DNA from: Rhodobacter viridis
Lineage (GTDB): Bacteria; Pseudomonadota; Alphaproteobacteria; Rhodobacterales; Rhodobacteraceae
Assembly: GCF_003217355.1 (NCBI RefSeq)
Contig: NZ_QJTK01000001.1
Span: 372,001 to 436,000, forward strand
DNA: 64,000 nucleotides
Direction of reading: 5' to 3'
The notes beneath the pieces are model-generated. The model was not told the origin of the DNA. It searched no databases and saw only the letters and a list, made by a program, of their open reading frames with translations. This document shows positions 14,590 to 23,634 of the stretch, one piece after another (the first letter of the stretch is position 1; each line of letters opens with the position of its first letter). A program made the position numbers and the translations under genes.

Positions 14590-15690
14590 ATGGCGCAGAC
14601 GGTCGAAACCATTGCACGGGCACTTGCGGCGCGTGCCGAAGGAGACATTTCCCTGCCGATCGAAGGTGCCTCCGAGCCGCAATCGGCAGGGCCGAAGCAG
14701 ATCGCCCTCGCGATGAGCGAAAAATACATTCCGGGGCTCGCGCAGGGCAAGGCGCTGGCGGCGATCCTGCCCGAGGGCACCGATTGGCAGGGGCTGGGGC
14801 TGAAGGCGGCGATCTTCGTGGCGCGGCCGCGGCTGGCAATGGCGGGGCTGTCGAAAGCCTTCGACCCGGGCCCGGAGATCGCGCCCGGCATCCACCCCAC
14901 CGCGGTGATCGACCCCACGGCCGAGATCGGCGCGGGCGCGGCGATCGGCCCCTTCGTCGTCATCGGCCGCGGGGTTCGTATTGGCGAGGGCGCGCGGATC
15001 GCGGCCCATGCCTGCATTTCCGAAGATGTGAAGATCGGCGAGCAAGCCCTTGTCCTGCAAGGCGTAAAGATCGGCGCGCGGGTGGTGATCGGGGATCGTT
15101 TCATCGCCCAGCCCGGCGCGGTGATCGGCTCGGACGGGTTTTCCTTCGTCACGCCCGAAAAATCCGGTGTCGAGGAAATCCGCGAGACGCTCGGCCAGCG
15201 CGACACGATCAAGGAGCAAAGCTGGACCCGCATCCACTCGCTTGGCACGGTCGTCATCGGCGATGATGTGGAACTGGGCGCGAATGTCTGCATCGATCGC
15301 GGCACAGTGCGGGCGACGATGATCGGCTCGGGCACCAAGCTCGACAACCTTGTTCACGTCGGCCACAACGTGCAGGTGGGCCGCGACTGTCTGCTCTGCG
15401 GTCAGGTCGGCATCGCGGGCTCGTCGCGGATCGGGGATCGGGTGGTGATGGGTGGCCAATGCGGGGTGAACGACAACATCTTCGTCGGCGATGACGTGAT
15501 CGCGGGCGGCGCCACCAAGATCTTCACCAATGCGCCCGCGGGCCGCGTTCTGCTTGGGTATCCGGCGGTGAAGATGGAAACCCATGTCGAAGCCTGGAAG
15601 AACATCCGCCGTCTGCCGCGACTCTTTGCGCAAATGGCCGAACTTCGGGAAACTGTTACAAATCTCACGCAGAAGAAGGGCACGGAGTAA
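14590..15690 (+). CDS. lpxD: UDP-3-O-(3-hydroxyacyl)glucosamine N-acyltransferase
   Basis: 366 residues. The N-terminal LpxD domain is followed by a left-handed beta helix with many hexapeptide repeats (IGAGAAIGPFVVIGRGVRIG). HVGHNVQVG carries the catalytic His. The enzyme adds the N-linked 3-hydroxyacyl chain in lipid A synthesis, using acyl-ACP, in the cytoplasm. AGGGG precedes the ATG. Unlike the usual bamA-lpxD-fabZ-lpxA order, it is followed at once by an acyl carrier protein and a ketoacyl synthase, so it may use or share a special acyl donor. Confidence 0.95.
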   Translation: MAQTVETIARALAARAEGDISLPIEGASEPQSAGPKQIALAMSEKYIPGLAQGKALAAILPEGTDWQGLGLKAAIFVARPRLAMAGLSKAFDPGPEIAPGIHPTAVIDPTAEIGAGAAIGPFVVIGRGVRIGEGARIAAHACISEDVKIGEQALVLQGVKIGARVVIGDRFIAQPGAVIGSDGFSFVTPEKSGVEEIRETLGQRDTIKEQSWTRIHSLGTVVIGDDVELGANVCIDRGTVRATMIGSGTKLDNLVHVGHNVQVGRDCLLCGQVGIAGSSRIGDRVVMGGQCGVNDNIFVGDDVIAGGATKIFTNAPAGRVLLGYPAVKMETHVEAWKNIRRLPRLFAQMAELRETVTNLTQKKGTE

Positions 15691-15697
15691 CAGCCAG

Positions 15698-15973
15698 ATG
15701 AGGCCCGATATGCAAGAGAAGATTCTTTCGATCATCGCCCGCGAGGCTGCGATGGAACCCACCGAAGTGCGCCCGGACATGACGCTTGACGAACTTGGGC
15801 TCGACAGCCTTGGCCTCGTCGAGATGATCTTCGCGATCGAGGAAACCTTCGGGGTTTCCGTTCCCTTCAACGCCAACGAACCGACGCAGAGCGAGTTCGA
15901 CATTTCCTCGGTCGGCTCGATCGTGCGGGCGGTCGAGCGGCTGATCTCGGGTCCGCAGGCGGCGCTGGCGTGA
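15698..15973 (+). CDS. Acyl carrier protein, lpxD-linked
   Basis: 91 residues from ATG 15698. ATG 15710 is also possible and has GAGG six bases ahead. The sequence MQEKILSIIAREAAMEP is followed by LDELGLDSLGLVEMIFAIEE, with the phosphopantetheine Ser in LDSLG. A C-terminal extension, PTQSEFDISSVGSIVRAV, ends it. The F-x-V-P and short acidic helices are typical of ACPs, but it is not the housekeeping AcpP sequence. It is comparable in setting to specialised ACPs such as AcpXL that serve lipid A. It is coupled to the downstream ketoacyl synthase by a GTGA overlap. Confidence 0.88.
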   Translation: MRPDMQEKILSIIAREAAMEPTEVRPDMTLDELGLDSLGLVEMIFAIEETFGVSVPFNANEPTQSEFDISSVGSIVRAVERLISGPQAALA

Positions 15974-17184
15974 CCCAAAGACGTGTTGTGATCACAGGGG
16001 CCGGAACGGTCAATGCTTTGGCCCCTGACGTGAAAGGCACCTTTGCCGCGATGGCGGAGGGGCGCTGCGGGATCGGCGCGCTTGACTTTGCCGATGTCGA
16101 GCGGCTGACGATCCGGATCGGGGCGCAGGTGCGCGACTTCGCGCCCGAGGTGCATTTCGACAAGGGCAAGCTGTCGTTCTTCGACCGTTTCACGCAGTTC
16201 GCGCTGGTTGCCGCACGGCAGGCGATGGCGCAGGCGGGGCTTGCGCGCGAGCCGGGCGATCCGACCCGCTGGGGCGCGATCATCGGCACGGCGGGCGGTG
16301 GCAATGCCACGGTGAACGAGGCCTATCGCGCCGTTTATGCCGAGGGCAAGAACCGCGTGCATCCTTTCACCGTGCCGCGGCTGATGGGCAATGCGGCCGC
16401 CTCGCATGTGTCGATGGAATTCGGGCTGATGGGGCCGAGTTTTGCGGTCGCGACGGCCTGCGCCAGTTCGAACCATGCGCTCGGGCTGGCGTTCCAGATG
16501 ATCCGCTCCGGCATGGCCGACGGGATGCTGGCGGGCGGCGCGGAATCGATGCTGAATTTCGGCGGGTTGAAGGCCTGGGAAGGCCTGCGGGTGATGTCGC
16601 CCGATGGCTGCCGCCCCTTTGCAGCCGGTCGCAACGGCATGGTGCAGGGCGAGGGCGCGGGGATTTTCGTTCTGGAAAGCTTCGAGTCCGCACAGGCACG
16701 GGGCGCCGAAATTCTGGCCGAGATCAAGGGCTTCGCCATGACCTCGGACGCAAGCGACATCGTCATGCCCTCGCGCGAGGGGGCGGCGCGCGCGATGCGC
16801 GGGGCGCTTGCAGATGCAGGGATCACGCCCGAGGCGATCGGCTACGTGAACGCTCATGGCACCGGCACGGCGGCGAATGACAAGACCGAGGCTGCGGCGC
16901 TCGCGGATATCTTCGGAGACCGCCTGTCGCAGGTTCCGGTCAGCTCGACGAAGGCGATGCACGGCCATTGCATCGGCGCGACCGGGGCGATCGAGCTTCT
17001 GGCCTGTCTGATGGCGCTGAACGAGGGTGTCATCGCCCCCACGCTTGGCTATGACGCGCCCGATCCCGACTGTCCGCTGGACGTCGTTCCGGGCATCGCG
17101 CGGGCCGCGCGTGTGGAGACCGTCATGACCAATGCCTTTGCCTTTGGCGGTCTGAACGCGGTACTGATCCTCTCCAAACAATGA
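15970..17184 (+). CDS. Beta-ketoacyl-ACP synthase (FabF-like), lpxD/ACP-linked
   Basis: 404 residues with a GTG start overlapping the ACP stop. The thiolase-fold residues are all present: VATACASSNHALG (nucleophile Cys), NAHGTGTAANDKTE (His) and MHGHCIGATGAIE (His). It condenses malonyl-ACP with an acyl chain. The dedicated ACP and lpxD next door suggest it builds a special chain for lipid A or another envelope lipid rather than bulk fatty acid. The branch resembles FabF-like enzymes of polyketide and AcpXL clusters. Substrate is inference. A strong terminator follows the stop directly. Confidence 0.9.
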   Translation: MTQRRVVITGAGTVNALAPDVKGTFAAMAEGRCGIGALDFADVERLTIRIGAQVRDFAPEVHFDKGKLSFFDRFTQFALVAARQAMAQAGLAREPGDPTRWGAIIGTAGGGNATVNEAYRAVYAEGKNRVHPFTVPRLMGNAAASHVSMEFGLMGPSFAVATACASSNHALGLAFQMIRSGMADGMLAGGAESMLNFGGLKAWEGLRVMSPDGCRPFAAGRNGMVQGEGAGIFVLESFESAQARGAEILAEIKGFAMTSDASDIVMPSREGAARAMRGALADAGITPEAIGYVNAHGTGTAANDKTEAAALADIFGDRLSQVPVSSTKAMHGHCIGATGAIELLACLMALNEGVIAPTLGYDAPDPDCPLDVVPGIARAARVETVMTNAFAFGGLNAVLILSKQ

Positions 17185-17209
17185 CGCCGCCCCGAAAGGC
17201 GGCGTCTTT
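17183..17209 (+). terminator. Terminator of the lpxD-acp-KAS unit
   Basis: GACGCCGCC and GGCGGCGTC form a perfect 9-bp stem around six bases, beginning in the stop codon and followed by TTTC. Confidence 0.85.
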
Positions 17210-17241
17210 CAATGTCTTCGCAGATGATCCTGAGTTGCGGA

Positions 17242-17814
17242 TCACTTCTGGACAGTTGCATCCCAGCCGGCGCTGAAGCCCTTGAGCGAGATCGCCAGTT
17301 CGACTTTCTTGTCGGGCGCGGCCATCGGAACGATGGTCATGGTGATCTTGTTGCCCTTCTTGAACAGATCAAGATCCTTGTCTTTCAGCGCCACATTCGA
17401 GAAGCAGGCGTCTTTCGAGCAGAAGGCATAGGGCAGGGTGACCGCTTTTTGCGTGTCGATCTGCAGCGTGACCCCCGCGGTCAGGGCCGACTCGATCGGG
17501 GTTGCGATCGTGGCCCCCGCGACGGCTTCCTTGCCCTTCGGCAGCGGCAGGATCGAAATCGAGGCAACCTTGTTGCCCGCGGTGTCTGCCATCAGCTGGA
17601 ACATCTCGCAGGCTTCGGTGCCGTCCTGCGCCTTGATGCACTGCACTTTCCAGTCGCCTTCGGTCGTCTTGACATATGGCTCGGCGGCCGGCGCGGCGGG
17701 GGCTGCGGCGGCGGGTGCAGCGGGCGCCGGCGCTGCGGCGTCCTCGGCCAGAGCCATCGGCGCGGCAAGGCTGGCAGCGAGTATCAGGGCAATCGAGGTG
17801 GTGTTCTTGATCAT
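17242..17814 (-). CDS. IalB-like exported protein
   Basis: 190 residues from ATG 17814, with GGAGG seven bases upstream; a TTG directly before it is not needed. A signal peptide (IALILAASLAAPMALA) is followed by an Ala/Pro-rich linker of about 25 residues. The IalB domain then carries GDWKVQCIKAQDGTEACEMF, a central LPYAFCSKDACFSNVAL, and a C-terminal AISLKGFSAGWD. Four Cys probably make two disulfides. The IalB family is named after Bartonella invasion locus B but is widespread in free-living Alphaproteobacteria as periplasmic or secreted proteins of unclear role. It is convergent with the KAS gene. Confidence 0.9.
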   Translation of the reverse strand: MIKNTTSIALILAASLAAPMALAEDAAAPAPAAPAAAAPAAPAAEPYVKTTEGDWKVQCIKAQDGTEACEMFQLMADTAGNKVASISILPLPKGKEAVAGATIATPIESALTAGVTLQIDTQKAVTLPYAFCSKDACFSNVALKDKDLDLFKKGNKITMTIVPMAAPDKKVELAISLKGFSAGWDATVQK

Positions 17815-17960
17815 CAAATGTCCTCCGGTGGGGATGAATCCGCCTTAGCATGGGACCTGCAGCCTGTCAGGGCCAAAAGCGCCCGACGCTCGGAACTGGC
17901 GGGCTCAGGCGGTGAAACTTGCGTGATGGGAACGTGACCTTTCAAGGGGTTTCAATGAGA

Positions 17961-17990
17961 AGGGCTCCGTTTCCGGAGCCCCGTTTTCCC
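17961..17990 (+). terminator. Orphan terminator-like hairpin
   Basis: GGGCTCCG and CGGAGCCC around a short T-rich loop are followed on the plus strand by CGTTTTCCC. No plus-strand gene ends here. It may close an unannotated small transcript or be a leader structure for neighbouring genes. Confidence 0.45.
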
Positions 17991-18104
17991 CCTGTCGGAC
18001 TGGCCGACTATGTCATTGGTCGGGACGCTAGTGCGGAAAACATCGCAGGTCAACACGCAATGATGATCCGCCGTGATCGGCGCGTCAGGAGGCGATCCGG
18101 GGGA

Positions 18105-18200
18105 AATAAAAAACCGCGCCCGAAGGCGCGGTCAGTCTGACAGGGAGGAAGTGTCCCGCGGCCAATGGGCCCGAACCGGGACAACTCCAGACTGGCACAA
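18105..18200 (-). ncRNA. Structured RNA candidate with intrinsic terminator
   Basis: On the minus strand the region folds into nested helices. CAGTCTG (18194-18188) pairs with CAGACTG (18139-18133). TGTCCCG (18183-18177) pairs with CGGGACA (18158-18152). A GGCC/GGCC hairpin is nested inside. Directly after comes a perfect 8-bp stem with a CGAA/TTCG loop (18113-18132) followed by a run of T residues. No minus-strand gene lies upstream, so this looks like a small RNA gene or an attenuated leader of the ialB-like gene 290 bases further on. No known RNA family was recognised. Confidence 0.55.
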
Positions 18201-18268
18201 AAGGGTTAAACAAGTATTGTTCCTGGCATCGGTGATCAACGCTTTGCGGGGGAGCAAGGGGGGGCGAG

Positions 18269-19849
18269 ATGCGTGCAGTTCTCAGCGAAACGGGCATTTT
18301 CGTGGGCGGCGGCGGGGAGGGGTACGCCACGGCGCAGGACTTTCTGCTGAAGGCTGGCAACCGTCACGGCCTGATCGCGGGGGCTACCGGCACCGGCAAG
18401 ACGGTGACGCTGCAGGTTCTGGCCGAGGGGTTCTCGGCGGCAGGAGTTCCGGTCTTCATGGCCGATGTGAAGGGCGATCTGGCCGGGATCGCGGCGGCGG
18501 GGTCCGAGACGGCAAAGCTGCACGAGCCCTTCGTCAAACGTGCGGCCACGATCGGGTACGATCTCTCCTATCGCGCCTATCCGGTCACCTTCTGGGACAT
18601 GTTCGGCACGCAGGGCCATCCGGTGCGCACGACGGTTTCCGAGATGGGGCCGCTGCTGCTGGCGCGGCTGCTTGAACTGAGTGAGGCGCAGGAGGGGGCG
18701 CTCAACATCGCCTTCCATCTTGCCGACGCCGAGGGGCTGGCGCTGCTTGATCTGGCCGATCTGCGCGCGATGCTCGTGCATGTGGGCGAGCGGGCCGATG
18801 AGGTGAAGCTGCGCTACGGCAATATCTCGTCCGAGTCGGTGGGGGCGATCCAGCGCCAGCTGCTGATCCTTGAAAATCAGGGCGCGACGGCGTTTTTCGG
18901 CGAACCCGCGCTTGCGCTGTCCGACATGATGACGGTGGCGCCGGACGGGCGGGGCCGGATCAACATTCTTGCGGCCGACAAGCTGATGGCGAGCCCGCGG
19001 CTTTACGCGACCTTCCTGCTGTGGCTCTTGTCCGAACTCTTCGAGGAGCTGCCCGAGGTGGGCGATCCCGACCGTCCGAAGTTCGTCTTCTTCTTCGACG
19101 AGGCGCATCTGCTGTTTGACGACGCGCCCAAGGCGCTGGTCGACAAGGTCGAGCAGGTGGCGCGGTTGATCCGCTCGAAAGGCGTCGGGATTTACTTCAT
19201 CACGCAGAATCCCGCGGACGTTCCCGAGGAAATACTGGGGCAGCTCGGCAACCGCGTGCAACATGCGCTGCGCGCCTTCACCGCGAAGGATCAGAAGGAT
19301 CTCAAGCGCGCGGCCGAGAATTACCGTCCGAACCCGCGCTTCGACACCGAAACCGCGATCAAGGAAGTCGGCACGGGTGAGGCGCTGACCTCGTTTCTCG
19401 ACGCGAAAGGCGTCCCCGGCGTGGTCGAGCGCACGCTGGTGCGCCCGCCGCAGTCGCGTCTGGGGCCGATCACCGCAGAAGAACGCCGCGCGGTGATGGC
19501 GAGCTCTCCCTTCGGGACGAAATATGACACGCCGGTCGATCGGCAGTCCGCTTTCGAGCTGCTGACGGCGAAAGCCGAAAAAGCCGCCTCCGAAGCCGCG
19601 GCTGCCGAGGCCGCCCCGGCCACCGCTGGTCCGGCGACGCTCGAATTCAACCGGGCCCGTCGCTACGAGCCCTACAAGCCCAGCGCCGCAGAGCCCGAAC
19701 GCCCGAAGCCTGCTCGCGCGTCGTCGGCGGCCTCGCGCAGTGACAGCATCGCCGAGGTCTTCGGCAAGTCGCTGGCCCGACAGCTTGGCAGCAAGGCCGG
19801 GCAGCAGATCGTGCGCGGGGTACTCGGGTCGCTGTTCAAGGCGCGCTGA
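18269..19849 (+). CDS. YjgR/HerA-like ATPase (DUF853)
   Basis: 526 residues. Walker A is GATGTGKT near residue 40 and Walker B is [13 protein letters not shown] near 275. Near 315 is the characteristic [20 protein letters not shown] of the DUF853/YjgR family. HerA-type proteins are hexameric DNA translocases; the function of YjgR is not settled. A C-terminal Ala-rich linker ends with [20 protein letters not shown]. It has no partner nuclease (NurA-like) beside it. The start follows a GGGGGGG-rich ribosome-binding region. Monocistronic, convergent with the DUF6477 gene. Confidence 0.92.
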   Translation: MRAVLSETGIFVGGGGEGYATAQDFLLKAGNRHGLIAGATGTGKTVTLQVLAEGFSAAGVPVFMADVKGDLAGIAAAGSETAKLHEPFVKRAATIGYDLSYRAYPVTFWDMFGTQGHPVRTTVSEMGPLLLARLLELSEAQEGALNIAFHLADAEGLALLDLADLRAMLVHVGERADEVKLRYGNISSESVGAIQRQLLILENQGATAFFGEPALALSDMMTVAPDGRGRINILAADKLMASPRLYATFLLWLLSELFEELPEVGDPDRPKFVFFFDEAHLLFDDAPKALVDKVEQVARLIRSKGVGIYFITQNPADVPEEILGQLGNRVQHALRAFTAKDQKDLKRAAENYRPNPRFDTETAIKEVGTGEALTSFLDAKGVPGVVERTLVRPPQSRLGPITAEERRAVMASSPFGTKYDTPVDRQSAFELLTAKAEKAASEAAAAEAAPATAGPATLEFNRARRYEPYKPSAAEPERPKPARASSAASRSDSIAEVFGKSLARQLGSKAGQQIVRGVLGSLFKAR

Positions 19850-19863
19850 ACCCGACGCGCCGA

Positions 19864-20172
19864 TCAGGCCACCCGGACCGTCGGCGCCGCCTGCAGCCGG
19901 GGCAGCAGGCGCGCCTCGGCCATCATCGCGATCAGCACCTCGATGTGGCGCAGGAAACTGTATCCGGCCGCCCCGTCGCGCCGCGCGGTCTCAAGCGCGT
20001 CTTCCTCGGCCAGAAGAGCGCGCAGCGCCTCCTCGGGTCTTGGCAAGTCGCGCGCGGCAAGAAGCCGTTTCAGGTCGCGGCCACGCTCGTAGTCCTTTTG
20101 TCCAAAACGCGCCGCCCGGATCAGCAGCTTCGGGCGGCGCAACTGCGCCATCTGGTCGATTTCTTCGCACAT
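19864..20172 (-). CDS. DUF6477 family protein
   Basis: 102 residues from ATG 20172; a GTG at 20208 and an ATG at 20151 are alternatives. The core LRRPKLLIRAARFG, KDYERGRDLKRLL and LLAEEDALETARRDGAAGYS are what I recall of the DUF6477 proteins of Rhodobacterales. They are small, helical and of unknown function. It lies between the YjgR-like gene and, divergently, the DUF6456 gene. No membrane segment or catalytic motif is visible. Confidence 0.7.
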   Translation of the reverse strand: MCEEIDQMAQLRRPKLLIRAARFGQKDYERGRDLKRLLAARDLPRPEEALRALLAEEDALETARRDGAAGYSFLRHIEVLIAMMAEARLLPRLQAAPTVRVA

Positions 20173-20390
20173 CGTGATCCCCGCACTCAGCTTGAACAAG
20201 GAAAGCACAACCTTGACGGGTGTTGCGCGAAAGCCATGACAATCGTGCGCTGCAGTTGGTAATCTTTAGATTTTTTAAAGAATTTTGAGGATCACCCCAT
20301 TTCTTAACGAAGGGGTAACCAAAGCAACCCACGGTTGCAAGTGCCGTTTTCGCTTGTCTTTTGAAGAGCGTAACGAACTGGGAGACGGAA

Positions 20391-21512
20391 ATGAAGACCA
20401 TGCACGCTTCGCAGCAGCTGCCTGCCTGGTTGCCCGACTACGCGCGGCTTTACCTGCGTCACGTCGAGGAGGGCGTGCCGATCCGGCAACTGGCGAAGGC
20501 CGAGGGCTGCCATGCCTCGACCATCCTGCGCCGCGTCCGCCGGATCGAGCAGCGCCGCGATGATCCGCTTGTCGACGAAGCTTTGACCCGGCTTGGCCGA
20601 TCCTCTCCCGCTGCACCTGCTGCCTCGACCAAAGAGGATGACACCGCGATGATCGCCCAGATCCGTGCCCCTGAGCCCGACCCCACCCCCGATATCGAGA
20701 CGCTTTCGCGTGAGGGGCGACGGGTGCTCAGACGCTTGTCCGAACTCGGCGCGCTGCTGATCATCGCGGCGGATATGGAAAAGGCGGTGGTGCTGCGGGG
20801 CACGGTGCGCACGGCAGTGGTGGAGCGCGAGGTTGCCCAAAGCTTCGCGCTGAACGGCTGGATCACGGTCAAGCACGCCGGGCGGGTGACGAGCTACGAG
20901 CTTTCCGCCGCGGGGCGCGGGGCGCTGAAACGGCTTCTTGAAGCCGAGGCCGCCGCCGAGGGGCGCGATCCCGAGACCGACCCGCCGAACCCGCACGCCG
21001 ACAGCCATCGCGAGTGGGGCGAGCGCACGGTGAACGAGGGGCAGGGACGACTGACGCGGATGCGGATGAACCTGGCCGAGAGCCCGCTTGGCGTGCTGGC
21101 GCGACGGCGCGATGCCGATGGACGCCCGTTCCTGCCGCCCGAGCTGGTCGCCGCGGGCGAGCGGCTTCGGGAAGATTTCGAGCTTGCGCAGATGGGGCCG
21201 CGCGTCGCGCAGAACTGGGAAAGGTTCATGACGGGCGGCGCAAGGGGGCAATATCGCCCCGACCTTGGGCAGGGCGGTCCGGGCGGCTCCGAGCGCGCCC
21301 GCGAGCGCGTGGCGGCGGCGCTCTCCGACCTTGGTCCGGGGCTGGGTGACATGGTGCTGCGCTGCTGCTGCTTTCTCGAAGGGCTGGAGTCGGCCGAGCG
21401 GCGCATGGGCTGGTCGGCGCGCTCGGGCAAGATCGTGCTGCGCATCGCGCTGATGCGGCTCAAGCGTCATTACGACGAGACTTACGGCGGGGCCTCGCCA
21501 CTGATCGGTTGA
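20391..21512 (+). CDS. DUF6456 helix-turn-helix protein
   Basis: 373 residues from ATG 20391, with GGAGACGGAA upstream; the in-frame start at 20361 has none. The N-terminus has a resolvase-like helix-turn-helix (GVPIRQLAKAEGCHASTILR). A second winged-helix-like part follows around 145-190 (AVVEREVAQSFALNGWITVK). The C-terminal DUF6456 contains GDMVLRCCCFLEGLESAERR and WSARSGKIVLRIALMRLKRH. The domain is conserved in Alphaproteobacteria and looks like a transcription regulator. Targets are unknown. Paired GC inverted repeats follow the stop and may end transcription. Confidence 0.85.
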   Translation: MKTMHASQQLPAWLPDYARLYLRHVEEGVPIRQLAKAEGCHASTILRRVRRIEQRRDDPLVDEALTRLGRSSPAAPAASTKEDDTAMIAQIRAPEPDPTPDIETLSREGRRVLRRLSELGALLIIAADMEKAVVLRGTVRTAVVEREVAQSFALNGWITVKHAGRVTSYELSAAGRGALKRLLEAEAAAEGRDPETDPPNPHADSHREWGERTVNEGQGRLTRMRMNLAESPLGVLARRRDADGRPFLPPELVAAGERLREDFELAQMGPRVAQNWERFMTGGARGQYRPDLGQGGPGGSERARERVAAALSDLGPGLGDMVLRCCCFLEGLESAERRMGWSARSGKIVLRIALMRLKRHYDETYGGASPLIG

Positions 21513-21545
21513 CCGGCGGCTTCGGGCCGGTCTTGACACCGGACC
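21513..21545 (+). terminator. Hairpin after the DUF6456 gene
   Basis: GACCGGC and GCCGGTC form a stem directly after the stop, and a second GGCCGGTC/GACCGGCC pairing is possible just downstream. There is no long T tract, so rho-independent termination is uncertain. Confidence 0.45.
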
Positions 21546-21625
21546 GGCCCAACTGTGCCAATGCATGTCTTGACTGTTGACGCTGCGATTGCGACGCTTG
21601 GCCTATTCGCGAGGCCTGTCGAAAA

Positions 21626-22255
21626 ATGTCGAATAAATTGTATTTTCGTTTCTCGACCCTACCGGTCGTATTGCCTGCCAATCCCCCGAAGATATCGAAC
21701 TTGTCAGGATTGTGCTATGTCATTTGGGCAGGGTTCACCTTGTGGGATGTTCTGCCAGATATAGCCCGGGTTGGGCTCACAGCGGTGCCGCCGAGTGATT
21801 GGTTCTTGCTGGGCGTGGTGATCGTAATAACGCTTGGCTGGGGGGGATTGAGTGTCGCAAGCGCATGCGGTCTGCCGCGCCTCGAGATTGACGAGGGCCG
21901 CATCATCCGCAGAGACTTGTTTGGTCGTCCGACCACGATAGAGCTTGGTGATTATGCCCAAGTCTTTCTGGACGGCCCGAATTTCGCGTATCGAGACCTG
22001 GTGTTCCTGCCGATGCAGCCCGGGCAGAAACGGCGCGGTGTGAACCTGATGTCCTTCGTCACGGAACCGGGGGATGATGAGGCCATCCTCGGGCTGATCC
22101 GGCGGGCTGCGGGTGATCGACCGGCCCCGACCGCAGAGCAGATGAAGCTCCTTGCTGGCCGTCGTCGGATCGAGCCATTCGTCCCGATACTCTCGACGAT
22201 CTTTGTCTTCGGGCTTATCGCCGCGTTGGGATGGGCGGGTTTATTCGAGCGGTGA
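21626..22255 (+). CDS. Hypothetical membrane protein
   Basis: Up to 209 residues from ATG 21626; the start is uncertain because no clear ribosome-binding site is seen. Hydrophobic segments are near residues 30-48 and 58-80 (WFLLGVVIVITLGWGGLSVA) and at the C-terminus (VPILSTIFVFGLIAALGWAG). Between them is a soluble domain (LPRLEIDEGRIIRRDLFGRP) that could be PH-like. The first 120 bases are AT-rich compared with neighbours. No family recognised and no operon partners; it ends 64 bases before lipA. Possibly a recent acquisition. Confidence 0.65.
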   Translation: MSNKLYFRFSTLPVVLPANPPKISNLSGLCYVIWAGFTLWDVLPDIARVGLTAVPPSDWFLLGVVIVITLGWGGLSVASACGLPRLEIDEGRIIRRDLFGRPTTIELGDYAQVFLDGPNFAYRDLVFLPMQPGQKRRGVNLMSFVTEPGDDEAILGLIRRAAGDRPAPTAEQMKLLAGRRRIEPFVPILSTIFVFGLIAALGWAGLFER

Positions 22256-22318
22256 GCCATTTGCATCGGCCGGGCTTTCGTCCTATCTGAGAGGACGTTC
22301 GCTGCGAAAGGAAGCCCG

Positions 22319-23284
22319 ATGCCCGACACTCAGGACCCGGCCCCGAAGGCGCCCAGCCTGCGCCACCCGGAAAAGGCGCATCGTCCCGACAATGCCCAGC
22401 CGAAGAAACCGGGCTGGATCAAGGTCAAGGCGCCGACCTCGCAGGGCTACAAGGAAACGCGCGATCTGCTGAAGTCGAACAAGCTCGTCACCGTCTGCGA
22501 GGAAGCGGGCTGTCCGAACGTCGGCGAGTGTTGGAGCCATGGTCACGCGACGATGATGATCATGGGCGAGACCTGCACGCGGGGGTGCAGTTTTTGCAAC
22601 GTTGCGACCGGCAAGCCCGATGCGCTGGATGCCTTTGAACCGGGTCGGGTGGCTCATGCGGTGGCGACGCTCGGGCTCAAGCATGTTGTCATCACCTCGG
22701 TCGATCGCGACGATCTCGAAGACGGCGGGGCGGAGCACTTTGCCCAAACGATCCGCGCTGTCCGGCATCGCTCGCCCGAGACGACAATCGAGGTGCTGAC
22801 CCCGGACTTCCTCAAATGCGGGCCGCAAGCGCTGGAAAAGGTTGTTGAAGCACGGCCGGATGTGTTCAACCACAACTTGGAGACCGTGCCCGGTCTTTAT
22901 CCGACGGTTCGTCCCGGGGCGCGCTATTTCCACTCGCTGCGGCTGTTGCAACGGGTCAAGGAACTCGATCCGGCGATGTTCACGAAATCGGGGATCATGG
23001 TCGGGCTTGGTGAAGATCGGCAGGGCGTCAGTCAGGTGATGGATGACATGCGGGCCGCCGATATCGATTTCCTGACCATCGGCCAATATCTGCAGCCGAC
23101 GCCGAAACACCATGCCGTTGCGCGCTTCGTGACACCCGAGGAGTTCGCCGATTACGAAAAGGCCGCCTATGGCAAGGGGTTCCTGATGGTCTCGGCGACG
23201 CCGCTGACCCGGTCGAGCTATCACGCGGGAGAGGATTTCGCGAAATTGCGCGCCGCGCGGAATGCGAAGCTGGGTCGTGACTGA
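22319..23284 (+). CDS. lipA: Lipoyl synthase
   Basis: 321 residues. A radical SAM enzyme inserting two sulfurs into octanoyl-protein to make lipoate. The auxiliary iron-sulfur cluster motif [12 protein letters not shown] and the radical SAM motif CTRGCSFC are both present, as is the C-terminal [15 protein letters not shown] precedes the ATG. Length is normal. Lipoate serves pyruvate and 2-oxoglutarate dehydrogenases. lipB is not adjacent. Confidence 0.97.
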   Translation: MPDTQDPAPKAPSLRHPEKAHRPDNAQPKKPGWIKVKAPTSQGYKETRDLLKSNKLVTVCEEAGCPNVGECWSHGHATMMIMGETCTRGCSFCNVATGKPDALDAFEPGRVAHAVATLGLKHVVITSVDRDDLEDGGAEHFAQTIRAVRHRSPETTIEVLTPDFLKCGPQALEKVVEARPDVFNHNLETVPGLYPTVRPGARYFHSLRLLQRVKELDPAMFTKSGIMVGLGEDRQGVSQVMDDMRAADIDFLTIGQYLQPTPKHHAVARFVTPEEFADYEKAAYGKGFLMVSATPLTRSSYHAGEDFAKLRAARNAKLGRD

Positions 23285-23606
23285 GCTCTGAGCGCGCCGA
23301 GGTCTGGCGGTTCTGATCTCTGACGGAGAGGGAGCTTGGACAGGTTCAGAGGAAGATCAGATCGGGGTTCGGCAAAGGTGATCCGATCGGCGCTTAGGGC
23401 CTTGATAACAGGCTCGCCTTCGGTGTGGTCTAGGCCATATCGGCGCATGTGACGCCGGAACCGGTGCCCGCGGAGATCTGAGCCCGGTCGCCCGCTTTCA
23501 AATACATGGAAGAAGCGCGCCTTGGCGCAGTTCAAAGTGTCTGCGTCGCGCTTTGACAGACATCACTCATGCTTAGCAGCAGCGTCCTGCGCTGAGCGCA
23601 AAGGGG
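23285..23606. other. Non-coding region between lipA and the che operon
   Basis: About 320 bases with no convincing gene. A minus-strand open frame reaching 23535 was examined and has neither a ribosome-binding site nor a recognisable product. Nothing else is seen. Confidence 0.5.
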
Positions 23607-23634
23607 AGAGCCCGTTTCGTGATGGGCCTCAGAA
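23607..23634 (-). terminator. Putative terminator of the che operon
   Basis: On the minus strand GAGGCCC and GGGCTC pair around a ten-base loop directly at the last stop codon, followed by TCCCCTTTG. Confidence 0.45.

Noticed and set aside
12895-17181. A 1,428-codon open frame on the minus strand
   Set aside because: It lies antisense to the L,D-transpeptidase, lpxD, acp and ketoacyl synthase genes, is rich in Arg/His/Pro low-complexity sequence and shows no domain. It is a by-product of high GC third-position bias.
18105-18200. SRP (4.5S) or 6S RNA
   Set aside because: The conserved GGAAGCAGCC-type SRP loop is absent, and the fold is not a long hairpin with a central bulge as in 6S RNA.
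20391-21512. GafA-type activator of gene transfer agent expression
   Set aside because: The helix-turn-helix protein carries the C-terminal DUF6456 signature common to all Alphaproteobacteria; nothing ties it to GafA.
23221-23535. Possible transposase remnant between lipA and the che operon
   Set aside because: The frame has no recognisable motif, no terminal repeats and partly overlaps lipA.
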